Shown: piece after piece, positions 34,592 to 44,030 of the stretch
Layout: every line of letters starts with the position of its first letter
Numbering within the stretch: position 1 is the first letter of the stretch
Assembly: GCF_032823475.1 (NCBI RefSeq)
Contig: NZ_CP127915.1
Coordinates: 1,860,001-1,924,000 of the forward strand
Source of the DNA: Acinetobacter sp. SAAs474
GTDB taxonomy: Bacteria; Pseudomonadota; Gammaproteobacteria; Pseudomonadales; Moraxellaceae
Direction: 5' to 3'
DNA length: 64,000 bases
Made by a program: the position numbers and the translations under genes
Notes under the pieces: model-generated
The model's database searches: none
What the model was told of the DNA's origin: nothing
Seen by the model: the letters and a program-made list of their open reading frames with translations, nothing else

Positions 34592-35011
34592 ATGATACAA
34601 AATAAACACCTTGGGCAATGGGCAGAATGGCAAGCTGAAAGCCATTTGCGAAATTTGGGATATATACTGATTCAGAAGAATTATTGCTCACGCTTTGGTG
34701 AAATCGATCTGATTATGAGTCATCATCATCAATTGATTTTTATTGAAGTAAAAGCACGTTCAAAAACTGCTTATGGATGTGCAGCCGAAGTTATTTCCGT
34801 CTCTAAACGTCAAAAAATAATTAAAACGGCCTATATTTTTCTGATGCAATATCCTCAATATGAATCATATTATTGCCGTTTTGATGTGATTTGCTATGAT
34901 TTTATGCAACGTGTGACTGCCAAAATGAGCGCAGACTTCTCACAGTGCTGTTATCGTTTGAATTGGATTGAAAATGCTTTTACTTTTGATCCAGAGTTGA
35001 TTAATCTCTGA
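34592..35011 (+). CDS. yraN: UPF0102 family protein YraN
   Basis: A 139-aa protein of the restriction-fold YraN family: QWAEWQAESHLRNLGY, then RFGEIDLIMSH and LIFIEVKARS give the E...D...ExK arrangement. Function is unproven in most bacteria; a DNA-processing nuclease role is suspected. It lies between rsmI and dolP, its conserved place. Confidence 0.9.
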   Translation: MIQNKHLGQWAEWQAESHLRNLGYILIQKNYCSRFGEIDLIMSHHHQLIFIEVKARSKTAYGCAAEVISVSKRQKIIKTAYIFLMQYPQYESYYCRFDVICYDFMQRVTAKMSADFSQCCYRLNWIENAFTFDPELINL

Positions 35012-35070
35012 ATGATTAATCCATACTGTGAATGAAAATTTTAATTATTTTGATCAAGGAGTTTGCTTGA

Positions 35071-35730
35071 GTGTTTAAGCGTATTGCTGTAGTCGGGCTA
35101 TGTATGGCAAGTTTATCAGGTTGTCTCAGTTTTATCTCAGGAGGTACAGGTTCTGCGCCTGTGGGCACTGATCAGGGCACCCGAACTTTAGGTCAAGTTT
35201 TTATTGACAATGCAATTGAGCGTACCGCTAAAATTAATATGTATAAATTAGATTCCAGATTTAAACAGTCTCGAGTCAATATTAATAGTTTCCATGGTAA
35301 TGTTCTGCTAACAGGTCAAGTTCCTGATCAAGCTTTAAAACAATTAGCAGAAGATAATTTACGTGCCATGAGTGATGTTAAATCAGTGCATAATTACATT
35401 ACAGTAGGCAATCAAATTGGTTATAGCACCATTATGCAAGATATGGCAGTCACAACCAATACTCGTGCCTTGATCATGAAAGCCCCAATATTGTCTGACA
35501 GTAAAGTACAAGTCCATACTGAAGATGGAGTACTGTATGTAATGGGGCGTTTAAATACTGCTGAGATTAATGATTTAAACAGCATTTTAAAGCAGGTTGG
35601 CAATGTGACTAAAATAGTGGTTTTGGTCGATAATTTGGATAATGCAAGCGCAAACAGCACATTACAACCGAGTGTACAAACCCCAGTTGCCATTGAGGCT
35701 GATCAAATCGAGCCAACTCATGCGCCTTAA
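35071..35730 (+). CDS. dolP: Outer-membrane lipoprotein DolP (two BON domains)
   Basis: A 219-aa lipoprotein. The signal peptide ends in a lipobox LSGC (Cys18). Two BON domains follow, at about 45-115 (SRVNINSFHGNVLLTGQVPD) and 125-195 (KVQVHTEDGVLYVMGRLN). DolP/YraP localises to division sites, binds anionic phospholipid and supports the BAM complex. It starts with GTG at 35071, preceded by AAGGAG. The C-terminal tail past residue 195 is low-complexity. The next gene starts inside its last codons. Confidence 0.92.
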   Translation: MFKRIAVVGLCMASLSGCLSFISGGTGSAPVGTDQGTRTLGQVFIDNAIERTAKINMYKLDSRFKQSRVNINSFHGNVLLTGQVPDQALKQLAEDNLRAMSDVKSVHNYITVGNQIGYSTIMQDMAVTTNTRALIMKAPILSDSKVQVHTEDGVLYVMGRLNTAEINDLNSILKQVGNVTKIVVLVDNLDNASANSTLQPSVQTPVAIEADQIEPTHAP

Positions 35731-36604
35731 TTTTTCCAATGTACTCGTTGATGCAAAACATAGACTGGAAAAGTTGAAGCAGGATTATGATGATTTTAAA
35801 ATTTATGATCTAGGCAGTTTCAGTCTGAATTATTTAACCCCTAAGCGTGGTTTTGATCAGCAGTGTCAGATTGTATATGGTCCAGATCCACGTCATCAAT
35901 TGGATATTTTTTATAGTCAGGTTGCAAAAGCATCCCGGCCACTGATTGTCTTTGTACATGGCGGTGCTTGGTCGCATGGTAATAAAAAAGACTATCATTT
36001 TGTTGGTCAAGCTTTGGCGAGTCATGGTTATGATGTGGTGATCATCAATTATCGTTTAGCGCCAGATTATATTTTCCCTAGTTCTGTTGATGATCTACAT
36101 TTGGCACTGGATTATTTATTGCAACATCAGCAGCAGCTTAACATCAATACTGAAAAACTGGTGTTAATGGGCCATTCTGCTGGGGCATTTAATATTATGT
36201 CTGTATTATATCGTCAAGATATGCCTGTAGCATTAGCCGATAAAATTACTGCTGTCATTGGTCTGGCTGGACCTTATCATTTTGACTATAAAAATGACCC
36301 TTTATGTGCAGATGCTTTTGATCAAGAACTTCCCTATCCAGCAGTCATGCCTTATTATTTTGTTTATCCGAATCAAATTAAACATTATTTATTGATTGCT
36401 GAACATGATCAGATCGTGGCAGAAAGTAATGCAATCGATTTTTATGCACAGTTAAAATATCATCGTAATCATGCTGAAATGGTGATTATTCCACATACTG
36501 GACATTTAACCATGATTGCATCTTTAGCAAGTTTATTTCAGCCATTTTTTAACACGCAATCGGAAGTGTTACGTGTTTTAGAGGATGCATTAAGCCCGGC
36601 TTAA
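35720..36604 (+). CDS. Alpha/beta hydrolase, esterase/lipase-like
   Basis: A 294-aa hydrolase with the oxyanion motif FVHGGAWSHG and nucleophile elbow GHSAGA. The His is likely in IPHTGHLT near the C-terminus and the Asp in EHDQIVAES. The pattern resembles the HSL/kynurenine-formamidase-like esterase group. The ATG at 35720 overlaps dolP by 11 nt; the earlier ATG at 35642 would put 78 bp more inside dolP. No signal peptide. The stop overlaps the stop of convergent nudC by 4 nt. Substrate unknown. Confidence 0.82.
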   Translation: MRLNFSNVLVDAKHRLEKLKQDYDDFKIYDLGSFSLNYLTPKRGFDQQCQIVYGPDPRHQLDIFYSQVAKASRPLIVFVHGGAWSHGNKKDYHFVGQALASHGYDVVIINYRLAPDYIFPSSVDDLHLALDYLLQHQQQLNINTEKLVLMGHSAGAFNIMSVLYRQDMPVALADKITAVIGLAGPYHFDYKNDPLCADAFDQELPYPAVMPYYFVYPNQIKHYLLIAEHDQIVAESNAIDFYAQLKYHRNHAEMVIIPHTGHLTMIASLASLFQPFFNTQSEVLRVLEDALSPA

Positions 36605-37374
36605 AGCCAGGCTTTGCTATCATCCGCGACAGGGTGACCTGTTAAAACATGCATAATCATGGCATGTGCGATACTGCCTTTAAATGGAATTTCAGGCAGT
36701 TGATGCCGATTAAAAAATTGCGCATCGCTGATTTCTTCTGTTTGTAACTGTATTTCACCCGAATCATATTCAGCTTTAAATGCAATCATCAAGTTACTTG
36801 GAAAAGGCCAAGGCTGACTGGCCAAATATTGTAAATTTTTAATCTTTAAACCTACTTCTTCTAAGGTTTCACGTCTAACCGCTTCTTCTAAGGTTTCACC
36901 TACCTCAACAAATCCAGCAATCAGCCCGTACATATTACTGTGATTATGTGCATTTTTAGCCAATAAAATTTCATCTTGGCCTTTGGTGATAATCGTAATA
37001 ACACAGGGTTGTACACGTGGATATTGATGATACTGACATGCAGGACAAATCATGGCAAATTCAGTAGCGTGTGCTTGTGTTTTTTCGCCACAATGACTAC
37101 AAAACTGATGATTGCGACGCCACTCCAACAGTTGAATGGCTTTGCTGGCCTGTTCAAACTGTTCAATCGACCAAAATTGTAATAATTGACGAATAGGCAC
37201 CAATTGTAATCCTGCTGGAATAGGTTCATGTTCCAGTAGGTCACGGGCAATTACGTGATCACCCGAATGAAAACTCAGATCACTGGCTAAACGTTCAACT
37301 TTAGGAAGTTGAAACTGATCGTCAACCAGTAATTGTTGTTGATGAAAGATATAAGCAAGAGATAAGGTATTCAT
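36601..37374 (-). CDS. nudC: NAD(H) pyrophosphatase / RNA decapping hydrolase NudC
   Basis: A 257-aa Nudix hydrolase. A four-cysteine zinc site (CSHCGEK...CPACQ) is followed by the Nudix box GFVEVGETLEEAVRRETLEEVG-like sequence (the core G-x5-E-x7-REVGEE variant is visible, with RRETLEEVG) and the NADH-class SQPWPFPSNLM motif. It cleaves NADH and removes NAD caps from RNA 5' ends. The length is normal. It is convergent with the upstream hydrolase gene. Confidence 0.94.
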   Translation of the reverse strand: MNTLSLAYIFHQQQLLVDDQFQLPKVERLASDLSFHSGDHVIARDLLEHEPIPAGLQLVPIRQLLQFWSIEQFEQASKAIQLLEWRRNHQFCSHCGEKTQAHATEFAMICPACQYHQYPRVQPCVITIITKGQDEILLAKNAHNHSNMYGLIAGFVEVGETLEEAVRRETLEEVGLKIKNLQYLASQPWPFPSNLMIAFKAEYDSGEIQLQTEEISDAQFFNRHQLPEIPFKGSIAHAMIMHVLTGHPVADDSKAWL

Positions 37375-37493
37375 ACGGCTACATATTTCAGTTTTTGCTA
37401 TGTTCTAATGTATATCAAACATGCGTTAAAACCTAGTGAGTTTTCTCGGTTTGACACCGTTAAATGCACAAACTAACCAAAATTATCAATAGC

Positions 37494-38831
37494 TTATTTA
37501 GCAAATAGGCACATTTCTCCATATTTTTCTTGGTATTGATTTAACCATTTATCGTGTTCTGCTAACTCTTGATCTGATGGGTAAATGACGGCTAATTCAA
37601 TTTGAACCTCACGTTTGCCTGCATTACCCAAGCTATGTTCGCTATGCGAGAGTGCTTCGATGTCGAAACTTACTTGTCCACCTGTCATGGCCAAGTAGAC
37701 ATCAGCTAAAATTTCTGCATCGAGTAATGCGCCGTGGAAGGTACGATCACGTGCCGGAATTTCGTAACGTCGAACCAGTGCATCAAGTGAGTTTTTTTGT
37801 CCTGGATGTTTATTTTTGGCCATTGCCAAAGTATCGGTGACTTGACAGACGCTGGATAGCTTGGCTAAACCAGCACGTTCAAACTCCATATCCAAGAAAT
37901 TCATATCGAAGCTGGCATTATGTGCAATAATTTCAGCACCTTGCAAATATTGAAATAATACATCAGCAATTTCTGCATATTTAGGCTTATCTTTTAAGAA
38001 GTCATCACTAATACCGTGAATATTTTCTGAATCGCCCACAGCTTTTTCGGGATTAATATAAATATGGATTGAACTGCCTGTTAGTTTACGATTGATCATT
38101 TCAATGGCACCCACTTCAATAATCCGGTCACCATCTTGATAATAAAATCCCGTAGTTTCGGTATCTAAAATCAGTTGTCTTGGACCAGTAGCATCGAGTG
38201 TCGCTGGTGTAATTAAAATCTGAGGGTGGAGGGAATGAACATTTTCTATCGATGAATCCTCTGGCGGTAGATCTGCAGTTGGTTCTATATTGTTCAATAG
38301 CTCATCATCGTCAGCGTCATCCTGATCATCGATATCCAGTCCAAAAGGATCGTTGAGCAGCCAATCAGCTTCAGCTTTTTTTTTATCTATTGTGGAATGC
38401 GAATGTTGTTGTGCAGTCTGATCTGCACCTTGATTTGCCAGTTGATCTGCCATTTCATTACCTTCATGTCCAGCATGTCCTTTGACCCAGTGCCAGTCTA
38501 TTTCTCGGCCTTGGCAGACTTGATCTAACTTTTGCCATAAATCTGGATTTTTAACATCTTTCCAGTTTTTCTTTTTCCAGCCATGAATCCATTCTGTAAT
38601 GCCTTTCTTGACATAAGTCGAGTCTGTCCAAATCGTCAGCTTGGCATTGGTTGGGCAGAATAAAATACCTTCGATGGCCGCAGTCAGCTCCATGCGGTTA
38701 TTGGTGGTATTGAGTTCACCACCACATATTTGATGTGTTGTGTCTTCGGTAATAATATACGCACCCCAACCGCCTAAACCAGGATTACCACGGCAAGCTC
38801 CGTCAACGTAAAGCGTGATTGTTTGAGTCAT
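37494..38831 (-). CDS. rnhA-dnaQ: RNase HI-DNA polymerase III epsilon fusion protein
   Basis: A 445-aa fusion. Residues 1-150 are RNase HI: YVDGACRGNPG, NRMELTAAIEG, TDSTYVKKGI and the HAGHEGNEMADQLA end. An acidic linker (about 150-220) leads to a DEDDh exonuclease of the DnaQ type: LILDTETTGF, EVGAIEMINR, HNASFDMNFLD and HGALLDAEILADVY. The first removes RNA from hybrids, the second proofreads for replicative polymerase. In E. coli rnhA and dnaQ are separate divergent genes; the fusion is known from Acinetobacter and relatives and supports that origin. ATG at 38831 chosen over TTG at 38846. Confidence 0.95.
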   Translation of the reverse strand: MTQTITLYVDGACRGNPGLGGWGAYIITEDTTHQICGGELNTTNNRMELTAAIEGILFCPTNAKLTIWTDSTYVKKGITEWIHGWKKKNWKDVKNPDLWQKLDQVCQGREIDWHWVKGHAGHEGNEMADQLANQGADQTAQQHSHSTIDKKKAEADWLLNDPFGLDIDDQDDADDDELLNNIEPTADLPPEDSSIENVHSLHPQILITPATLDATGPRQLILDTETTGFYYQDGDRIIEVGAIEMINRKLTGSSIHIYINPEKAVGDSENIHGISDDFLKDKPKYAEIADVLFQYLQGAEIIAHNASFDMNFLDMEFERAGLAKLSSVCQVTDTLAMAKNKHPGQKNSLDALVRRYEIPARDRTFHGALLDAEILADVYLAMTGGQVSFDIEALSHSEHSLGNAGKREVQIELAVIYPSDQELAEHDKWLNQYQEKYGEMCLFAK

Positions 38832-39033
38832 CGGTGTCAATTCCAAAAGCCAAAACTAAAAACCTTACTATTGTATATCGCAAATTGATCAATTCATCGC
38901 TTTAAATCTGTTTTTTTAATTTCTTGTAACATTTATATCTAAATAGCATTAAATTATAGCCTTGTGTCCGCGTCATGCTTCACTACAATGTCAGTATTAA
39001 AAATAAATTTTATACGAGTTGTTTGGATTCCTT

Positions 39034-42000
39034 ATGTATAAATCAACCACGACAATGTGGCAACCTAAATTACCCTCACTATTTAAAATTACAGTATTAG
39101 GCTCAGCATTGCTGGCGATGGGAGTAATAACGGGTTGTTCGTCGACACCAAGTGCATCAAAAACCACCAAGTCCAAACAACTCAATAGTGGCAGTGGTTA
39201 TCTAGATGCGGATAGTCTTAACTCCTTAGAAGACTTATTATCTGCAACAGATATGCGTGCAGTGGAAGGTGATCGTTTACTGATCTTAAAGCACGGTGAC
39301 GTTTGGAAACGAATGCGGGTTGGTTTTAAACTGGATACCGATCAATGGAATCCACGTATTGATGCACAGCGTAGCTGGTTTGTTTCCCGACAACCGTATA
39401 TTGATCGTTTAAGTGCACGTGCATCACGCTATCTATATCACACCGTAAAAGAAGCAGAACGTCGTGGTTTACCTACAGAATTGGCATTATTGCCGGTGAT
39501 TGAAAGTTCTTATGATCCTGCTGCAACCAGTAGTGCAGCAGCAGCAGGTTTATGGCAATTTATTCCGAGTACAGGAAAAATTTACGGTTTAAGACAAACT
39601 TCACTCTATGACGGTCGCCGTGATGTGGTGGAGTCTACACGTGCTGCGTATGAATTTTTAGGGAGTTTATACAATCAATTTGGTTCATGGGAATTGGCGC
39701 TTGCGGCCTATAATGCTGGTCCGGGACGTATTCAACAGGCGATTAACCGTAATCAGGCGGCAGGTTTGCCAACAGATTTCTGGTCATTAAAACTACCTCA
39801 AGAAACCATGAACTATGTGCCAAGATTTCTAGCAGTGGCACAAATTATTAAAAATCCACAGAGTTATGGTGTTTCACTGCCACCAATTGCCAATCGACCT
39901 CACTTTAGAGAGGTGACCGTCGGTGCTGTTGATTTAAATGATGTTGCTTTGGTTACGGGTCTTAGTCGTGCAGAAATCTATGCACTAAACCCAGGGCATC
40001 GTGGTGAAAATATTGACTTTAATAGTCCAATGAAATTATTAATTCCTGCAGATTTAAGCCCAACTGTTGATGGTAAATTAAAAAAACTTTCAGGTTCAAA
40101 TGCTGCATTACTGGCTGCAGATCGTCCTGTGAGTAAAGCTCCTGTAGCGAGTGTGACAACGACGGTCTCAGCGGCTAAACCGACTGTGAGTTCAACGCCT
40201 GCTATGGTTGCCAATACCACGGTTGCAAATAATAGTAATATGACAGCAGCAGTCAGAAAAGGTGCAACACCTAAAGGTTCTGATGCCTTAGCTGCGTTTG
40301 CATCCAACTCGGATATTCCAAGTGCACCACGTATTCCAGTTGCAGTAACACCGGCAAGTAATGTAAAGCCTGTCACGGTTGAACCGCCAATTTCAGAAAC
40401 TGAAAAAGCACAAATCTTAGCAGCGGTTAAAGCGGAAGGGGCAAGTAAAACGGTTGACGAGGTATTAAAACCGATTGCCAGCAAAGCTGAACAAGATTTG
40501 GTGGTTGAAGAGTTAAAATTAATTGCACCACAAGGCACAGAAATTGTTGATCCATATGACGGTAAAATTAAATTAACCGCAATTCAGACCAGCCAGTCTG
40601 TTGCAGAACAACAAGGTAAAGAAGTGACCAAAGGTTTCGCATATCCGAAATCTGTGGCAGCCAATACCAAAGCAGATTCCGCTGAGGCTCGATTGAATCA
40701 GGGTAAAAACGTGATTCAAACAGAATCAGAAGTGGTGGTAATTGCACCTAAAGGTAAACGTAGTACCTATACCGTTATTGCAGGAGATACGCTGGCATTG
40801 ATTGCTGCAAAAAATGGTGTAAGTTGGCGTGATATTGCCAAATGGAATCAAATTGATCCAAACGGCACACTATTTGCAGGAACAACGATTTATTTATATG
40901 ATGCTAAACCTGTGGTTGAAAGTAGCAGTAAAGAAAAAGCCAAACCTGAAACTTATCTGGTTCAAGCGAATGATTCACTGACCAACGTGGCTGCACGTTT
41001 TGGACTTTCAGTAAAACAACTTGCGGATTATAATAATCTGGCACCAAACAGTAATTTGTTAATCGGTCAAAAGTTGAATTTACAAGAAACTGAAGCTGTA
41101 AAATCAAAAAATGATGTAATACAAAAAACCGAAGCAAAAAGCAAAGTGGCCACCAAATCCTATGTGGTTAAACGCGGCGAATATTTAAAGCTGATCGCAG
41201 AGCGCTACGGATTATCAACTCAAGAGCTTGCGGATTTAACGCCAGATCTTAATTCGACCAGTAGTTTGATGGCGGGACAAAAAATTAATGTGCCATTAAA
41301 TGAAGTCAGCGACACAAAATCGAATACTAAAAATACGCTCAATGAGTCTAACAGCAAAGTTGAGGTGAATCGTAAAGTTGAATCCTATACCGTGCAACGT
41401 GGTGATACCCTATATAGTGTTGCGAATGCCACCAATATCAGCATTGCAGAGTTAGCCAGCTTAAATAATTTATCCACCAGTCAAGGGTTGTTGGCTGGCC
41501 AAGTTATTAAAGTGCCTGTCACGCAGCCAAGTACAGAGCATAAGCGTCTACCTGACAGTTATACTGTACAATCAGGAGATACTTTATCTGCAATTGCCAA
41601 TAAATATAATTTAGCCATCGATGATTTACTTGAATTCAATGATTTGTCTCTGAACTCATCCATTCAGGTTGGACAAAAATTAAAACTGCTGGGTGATGTG
41701 AAGAAGACGAGCAAATCCAGTAAGCAAAATGACAGTAGTGCTGAGTCCAAGACTAAAGTTACAACGGTCAAAGAGACTGAAAAATATGTGGTGAAATCTG
41801 GTGAATCACTCAATGTGATTGCAAGTCGCACGGGAAGTTCTGTTGCTGAGTTGGCTGCATTAAATAACCTGAGTACACGTGCTGGATTACGTGTAGGTCA
41901 GACTTTGCTGATTCCAAAAACAGTGACGGAATATAAAGTGAAACGTGGTGATACTTTAATCGGTTTGGCAAATCGTTATGGGATAGACAGCGCTGCATTG

Positions 42001-42069
42001 GCTGAACTAAATGGTATTAAAGCAAACACACAATTAAAAATTGGTGATGTGATTAAAGTTCCTAATTGA
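39034..42069 (+). CDS. mltD: Membrane-bound lytic transglycosylase D with seven LysM repeats
   Basis: A 1,011-aa lipoprotein. The signal peptide ends in a lipobox ITGC. The SLT domain (about 130-270) shows the catalytic Glu in LPVIESSYDP, then AAGLWQFIPSTGKIYGL and LAAYNAGPGRI. After an Ala/Thr/Pro-rich linker come seven LysM repeats from about residue 580 to the end, each with the Y-x-V...G-D-T-L start. It cleaves glycan strands to 1,6-anhydro ends during wall turnover. E. coli MltD is about 450 aa with two LysM, so this one is much longer. ATG at 39034 preferred; 39055 is possible. Confidence 0.92.
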   Translation: MYKSTTTMWQPKLPSLFKITVLGSALLAMGVITGCSSTPSASKTTKSKQLNSGSGYLDADSLNSLEDLLSATDMRAVEGDRLLILKHGDVWKRMRVGFKLDTDQWNPRIDAQRSWFVSRQPYIDRLSARASRYLYHTVKEAERRGLPTELALLPVIESSYDPAATSSAAAAGLWQFIPSTGKIYGLRQTSLYDGRRDVVESTRAAYEFLGSLYNQFGSWELALAAYNAGPGRIQQAINRNQAAGLPTDFWSLKLPQETMNYVPRFLAVAQIIKNPQSYGVSLPPIANRPHFREVTVGAVDLNDVALVTGLSRAEIYALNPGHRGENIDFNSPMKLLIPADLSPTVDGKLKKLSGSNAALLAADRPVSKAPVASVTTTVSAAKPTVSSTPAMVANTTVANNSNMTAAVRKGATPKGSDALAAFASNSDIPSAPRIPVAVTPASNVKPVTVEPPISETEKAQILAAVKAEGASKTVDEVLKPIASKAEQDLVVEELKLIAPQGTEIVDPYDGKIKLTAIQTSQSVAEQQGKEVTKGFAYPKSVAANTKADSAEARLNQGKNVIQTESEVVVIAPKGKRSTYTVIAGDTLALIAAKNGVSWRDIAKWNQIDPNGTLFAGTTIYLYDAKPVVESSSKEKAKPETYLVQANDSLTNVAARFGLSVKQLADYNNLAPNSNLLIGQKLNLQETEAVKSKNDVIQKTEAKSKVATKSYVVKRGEYLKLIAERYGLSTQELADLTPDLNSTSSLMAGQKINVPLNEVSDTKSNTKNTLNESNSKVEVNRKVESYTVQRGDTLYSVANATNISIAELASLNNLSTSQGLLAGQVIKVPVTQPSTEHKRLPDSYTVQSGDTLSAIANKYNLAIDDLLEFNDLSLNSSIQVGQKLKLLGDVKKTSKSSKQNDSSAESKTKVTTVKETEKYVVKSGESLNVIASRTGSSVAELAALNNLSTRAGLRVGQTLLIPKTVTEYKVKRGDTLIGLANRYGIDSAALAELNGIKANTQLKIGDVIKVPN

Positions 42070-42094
42070 TCCTGTAGATTAGGAGCAGTACCAA

Positions 42095-43933
42095 ATGCTA
42101 AAAACTGTTGCAAAACAAGTGAGTTTTGCTTTGAGTTGGATGCTTATCTCTTCAACAACGTGGCCAGCTTTGCTGACCACGCCATATATCGCATTTCACA
42201 GTAAACCGCTTTATGCACATAGAAGCGCTATGCCGTATGCAAATCCCCAAGCGATTAAGGGAGGATATTTATCTCGGGCTGTAGCGGGTACCTTTGATAA
42301 CTTAAATGCCATGAATGGGCAAGGAAGTTATGTTGAAGCAAGTTCATATCTTTTTGATTCACTTATGGTGAATTCTTTAGATGAATCTGGCGTTATGTAT
42401 CCGTTACTGGCAGAAAAAATAAGTTATGATCCGAAGCAAACTAATTTTGTTATTTTTCATTTAAACCCTAAGGCGAAATTTAGCAATGGTCGCCCAGTGA
42501 CCGCAGCAGATGTTAAATTTAGCTTTGATACCTTTAAAACAAAATCTAATCCAGGTTTACAGACTTATTTGGCAGATTTAAAGCACACGGTGGTGCTATC
42601 CCGATATCAAGTTAAAATAATATTTAACTCAGATCGAAATATCGAGATGTCGGCTGTTTTGGCCTCAATGCCGATTTATTCAAAACAGGACTGGCAGCAG
42701 CGCGATTTTACTCGAATTAGCTTACAGCCTATTTTAGGTTCTGGTCCTTATCTCATTGATAAAATTGATCCGGGACGGAGTATTCGTTATAAACGTAATC
42801 CAGATTATTGGGGTAAAAATTTACCAGTCAATCAAGGTAAATATAATTTTAATTATATTCAATATAGATACTATCGTGATTTAGCAATTGCATTTGAAGC
42901 CTTTAAATCAGGGCAGGTGACATTTTATGAAGAAAATCTTGCTGGTCAATGGGTAAATGGTTATCGCTTTCCTGCTGTTCAGGCAGGGATGGTAAAACAG
43001 CTTGAGTTTAAACATCATAATCCTATTCCAACGCAAAGTTTTATTTTTAATACACGACGAACACCATTCAATGATATTCGCTTTCGTCAGGCAATCAGTT
43101 ATGTTTATGATTTTGAATGGCAAAATAAAGCATTATTTTTTGGTAAATATCAGCGATTACAAAGTTTTTTTAGCAACAGTGAGCTTGAAGCCAAAGCAAA
43201 ACCAAGTGCTGCTGAAATGGCCATTTTACGACCTTATTTACCGCAGTTAAACGCAATACAACGCCATGGTGTACTAAGTGATTGGCGTTATCCGGTATCA
43301 GATGCAAGTGGTTTTAATCGAGCTGGTTTATTAAAAGCACGTGAATTGCTATTAAAAGCAGGTTATCGTTATCAGAATGGTCAATTATTAAACTTAAAAG
43401 GCCAGCCAATTCGCATTGAGTTTTTGATTCATCAGCAGAGTTTGACACGAACGCTCATGCCTTTTGTACGAAATATGCAACGCTTAGGGATTAAAATGAC
43501 CATTCGTCAGGTCGATTTTCCACAATATATTGAAAGGAAAAGTCATTTTGATTTTGATATGACGACTGATATCATGCCGCAATCATTAAGTCCGGGCAAT
43601 GAGCAAGCACAATTTTGGGGTAGTGCTGCCGCAAATCAGCCTTTAAATTATAATTATGCAGGTATTCAAAATCCTGTAATTGATGCCGTTATTCAGTTGG
43701 TCATTCAGGCACCTAATCGTCAGCAACTGGTGCTAAGAACTCGGGTGTTGGATCGGCTGTTAAGAGCGGGATATTATCAAATTCCAACTTATGGTAAGGG
43801 GGGAGATTGGTATGCTTATTGGAATATGTATCGTTGGCCAAAAATACAACCTAAATTATCATTAGGTATCGATTATTGGTGGAGTGATGCACAGCAAGCA
43901 CAAAAAGTAGCACAATATTTACGTCAGCATTAG
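42095..43933 (+). CDS. yejA: Oligopeptide ABC transporter substrate-binding protein YejA
   Basis: A 612-aa family-5 extracellular solute-binding protein with an N-terminal hydrophobic signal (WMLISSTTWPALL). Motifs of the family are visible: IKGGYLSRAVAGTFDNLNAM, YPLLAEKISYD, GRPVTAADVKFSFDTF and GSGPYLIDKIDPGRSIRY. It delivers peptides to the YejBEF translocator; in E. coli this system imports microcin C-type peptide-nucleotides. It starts 25 bp after mltD and heads the yejABEF operon. Confidence 0.92.
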   Translation: MLKTVAKQVSFALSWMLISSTTWPALLTTPYIAFHSKPLYAHRSAMPYANPQAIKGGYLSRAVAGTFDNLNAMNGQGSYVEASSYLFDSLMVNSLDESGVMYPLLAEKISYDPKQTNFVIFHLNPKAKFSNGRPVTAADVKFSFDTFKTKSNPGLQTYLADLKHTVVLSRYQVKIIFNSDRNIEMSAVLASMPIYSKQDWQQRDFTRISLQPILGSGPYLIDKIDPGRSIRYKRNPDYWGKNLPVNQGKYNFNYIQYRYYRDLAIAFEAFKSGQVTFYEENLAGQWVNGYRFPAVQAGMVKQLEFKHHNPIPTQSFIFNTRRTPFNDIRFRQAISYVYDFEWQNKALFFGKYQRLQSFFSNSELEAKAKPSAAEMAILRPYLPQLNAIQRHGVLSDWRYPVSDASGFNRAGLLKARELLLKAGYRYQNGQLLNLKGQPIRIEFLIHQQSLTRTLMPFVRNMQRLGIKMTIRQVDFPQYIERKSHFDFDMTTDIMPQSLSPGNEQAQFWGSAAANQPLNYNYAGIQNPVIDAVIQLVIQAPNRQQLVLRTRVLDRLLRAGYYQIPTYGKGGDWYAYWNMYRWPKIQPKLSLGIDYWWSDAQQAQKVAQYLRQH

Positions 43934-44030
43934 ACATGCTTTATTTCAGCGTATGTCTGATTGATTTTAGCCCACGATACAAGTCATGAAATGTCAACAG
44001 TCCCTTGTATATGTCAACAGGACCATATTG

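Noticed and set aside
39978..40538. A 186-aa minus-strand protein inside mltD
   Set aside because: It is the antisense of the Ala/Thr/Pro-rich linker; composition follows from codon use of mltD, and no start signal is seen.
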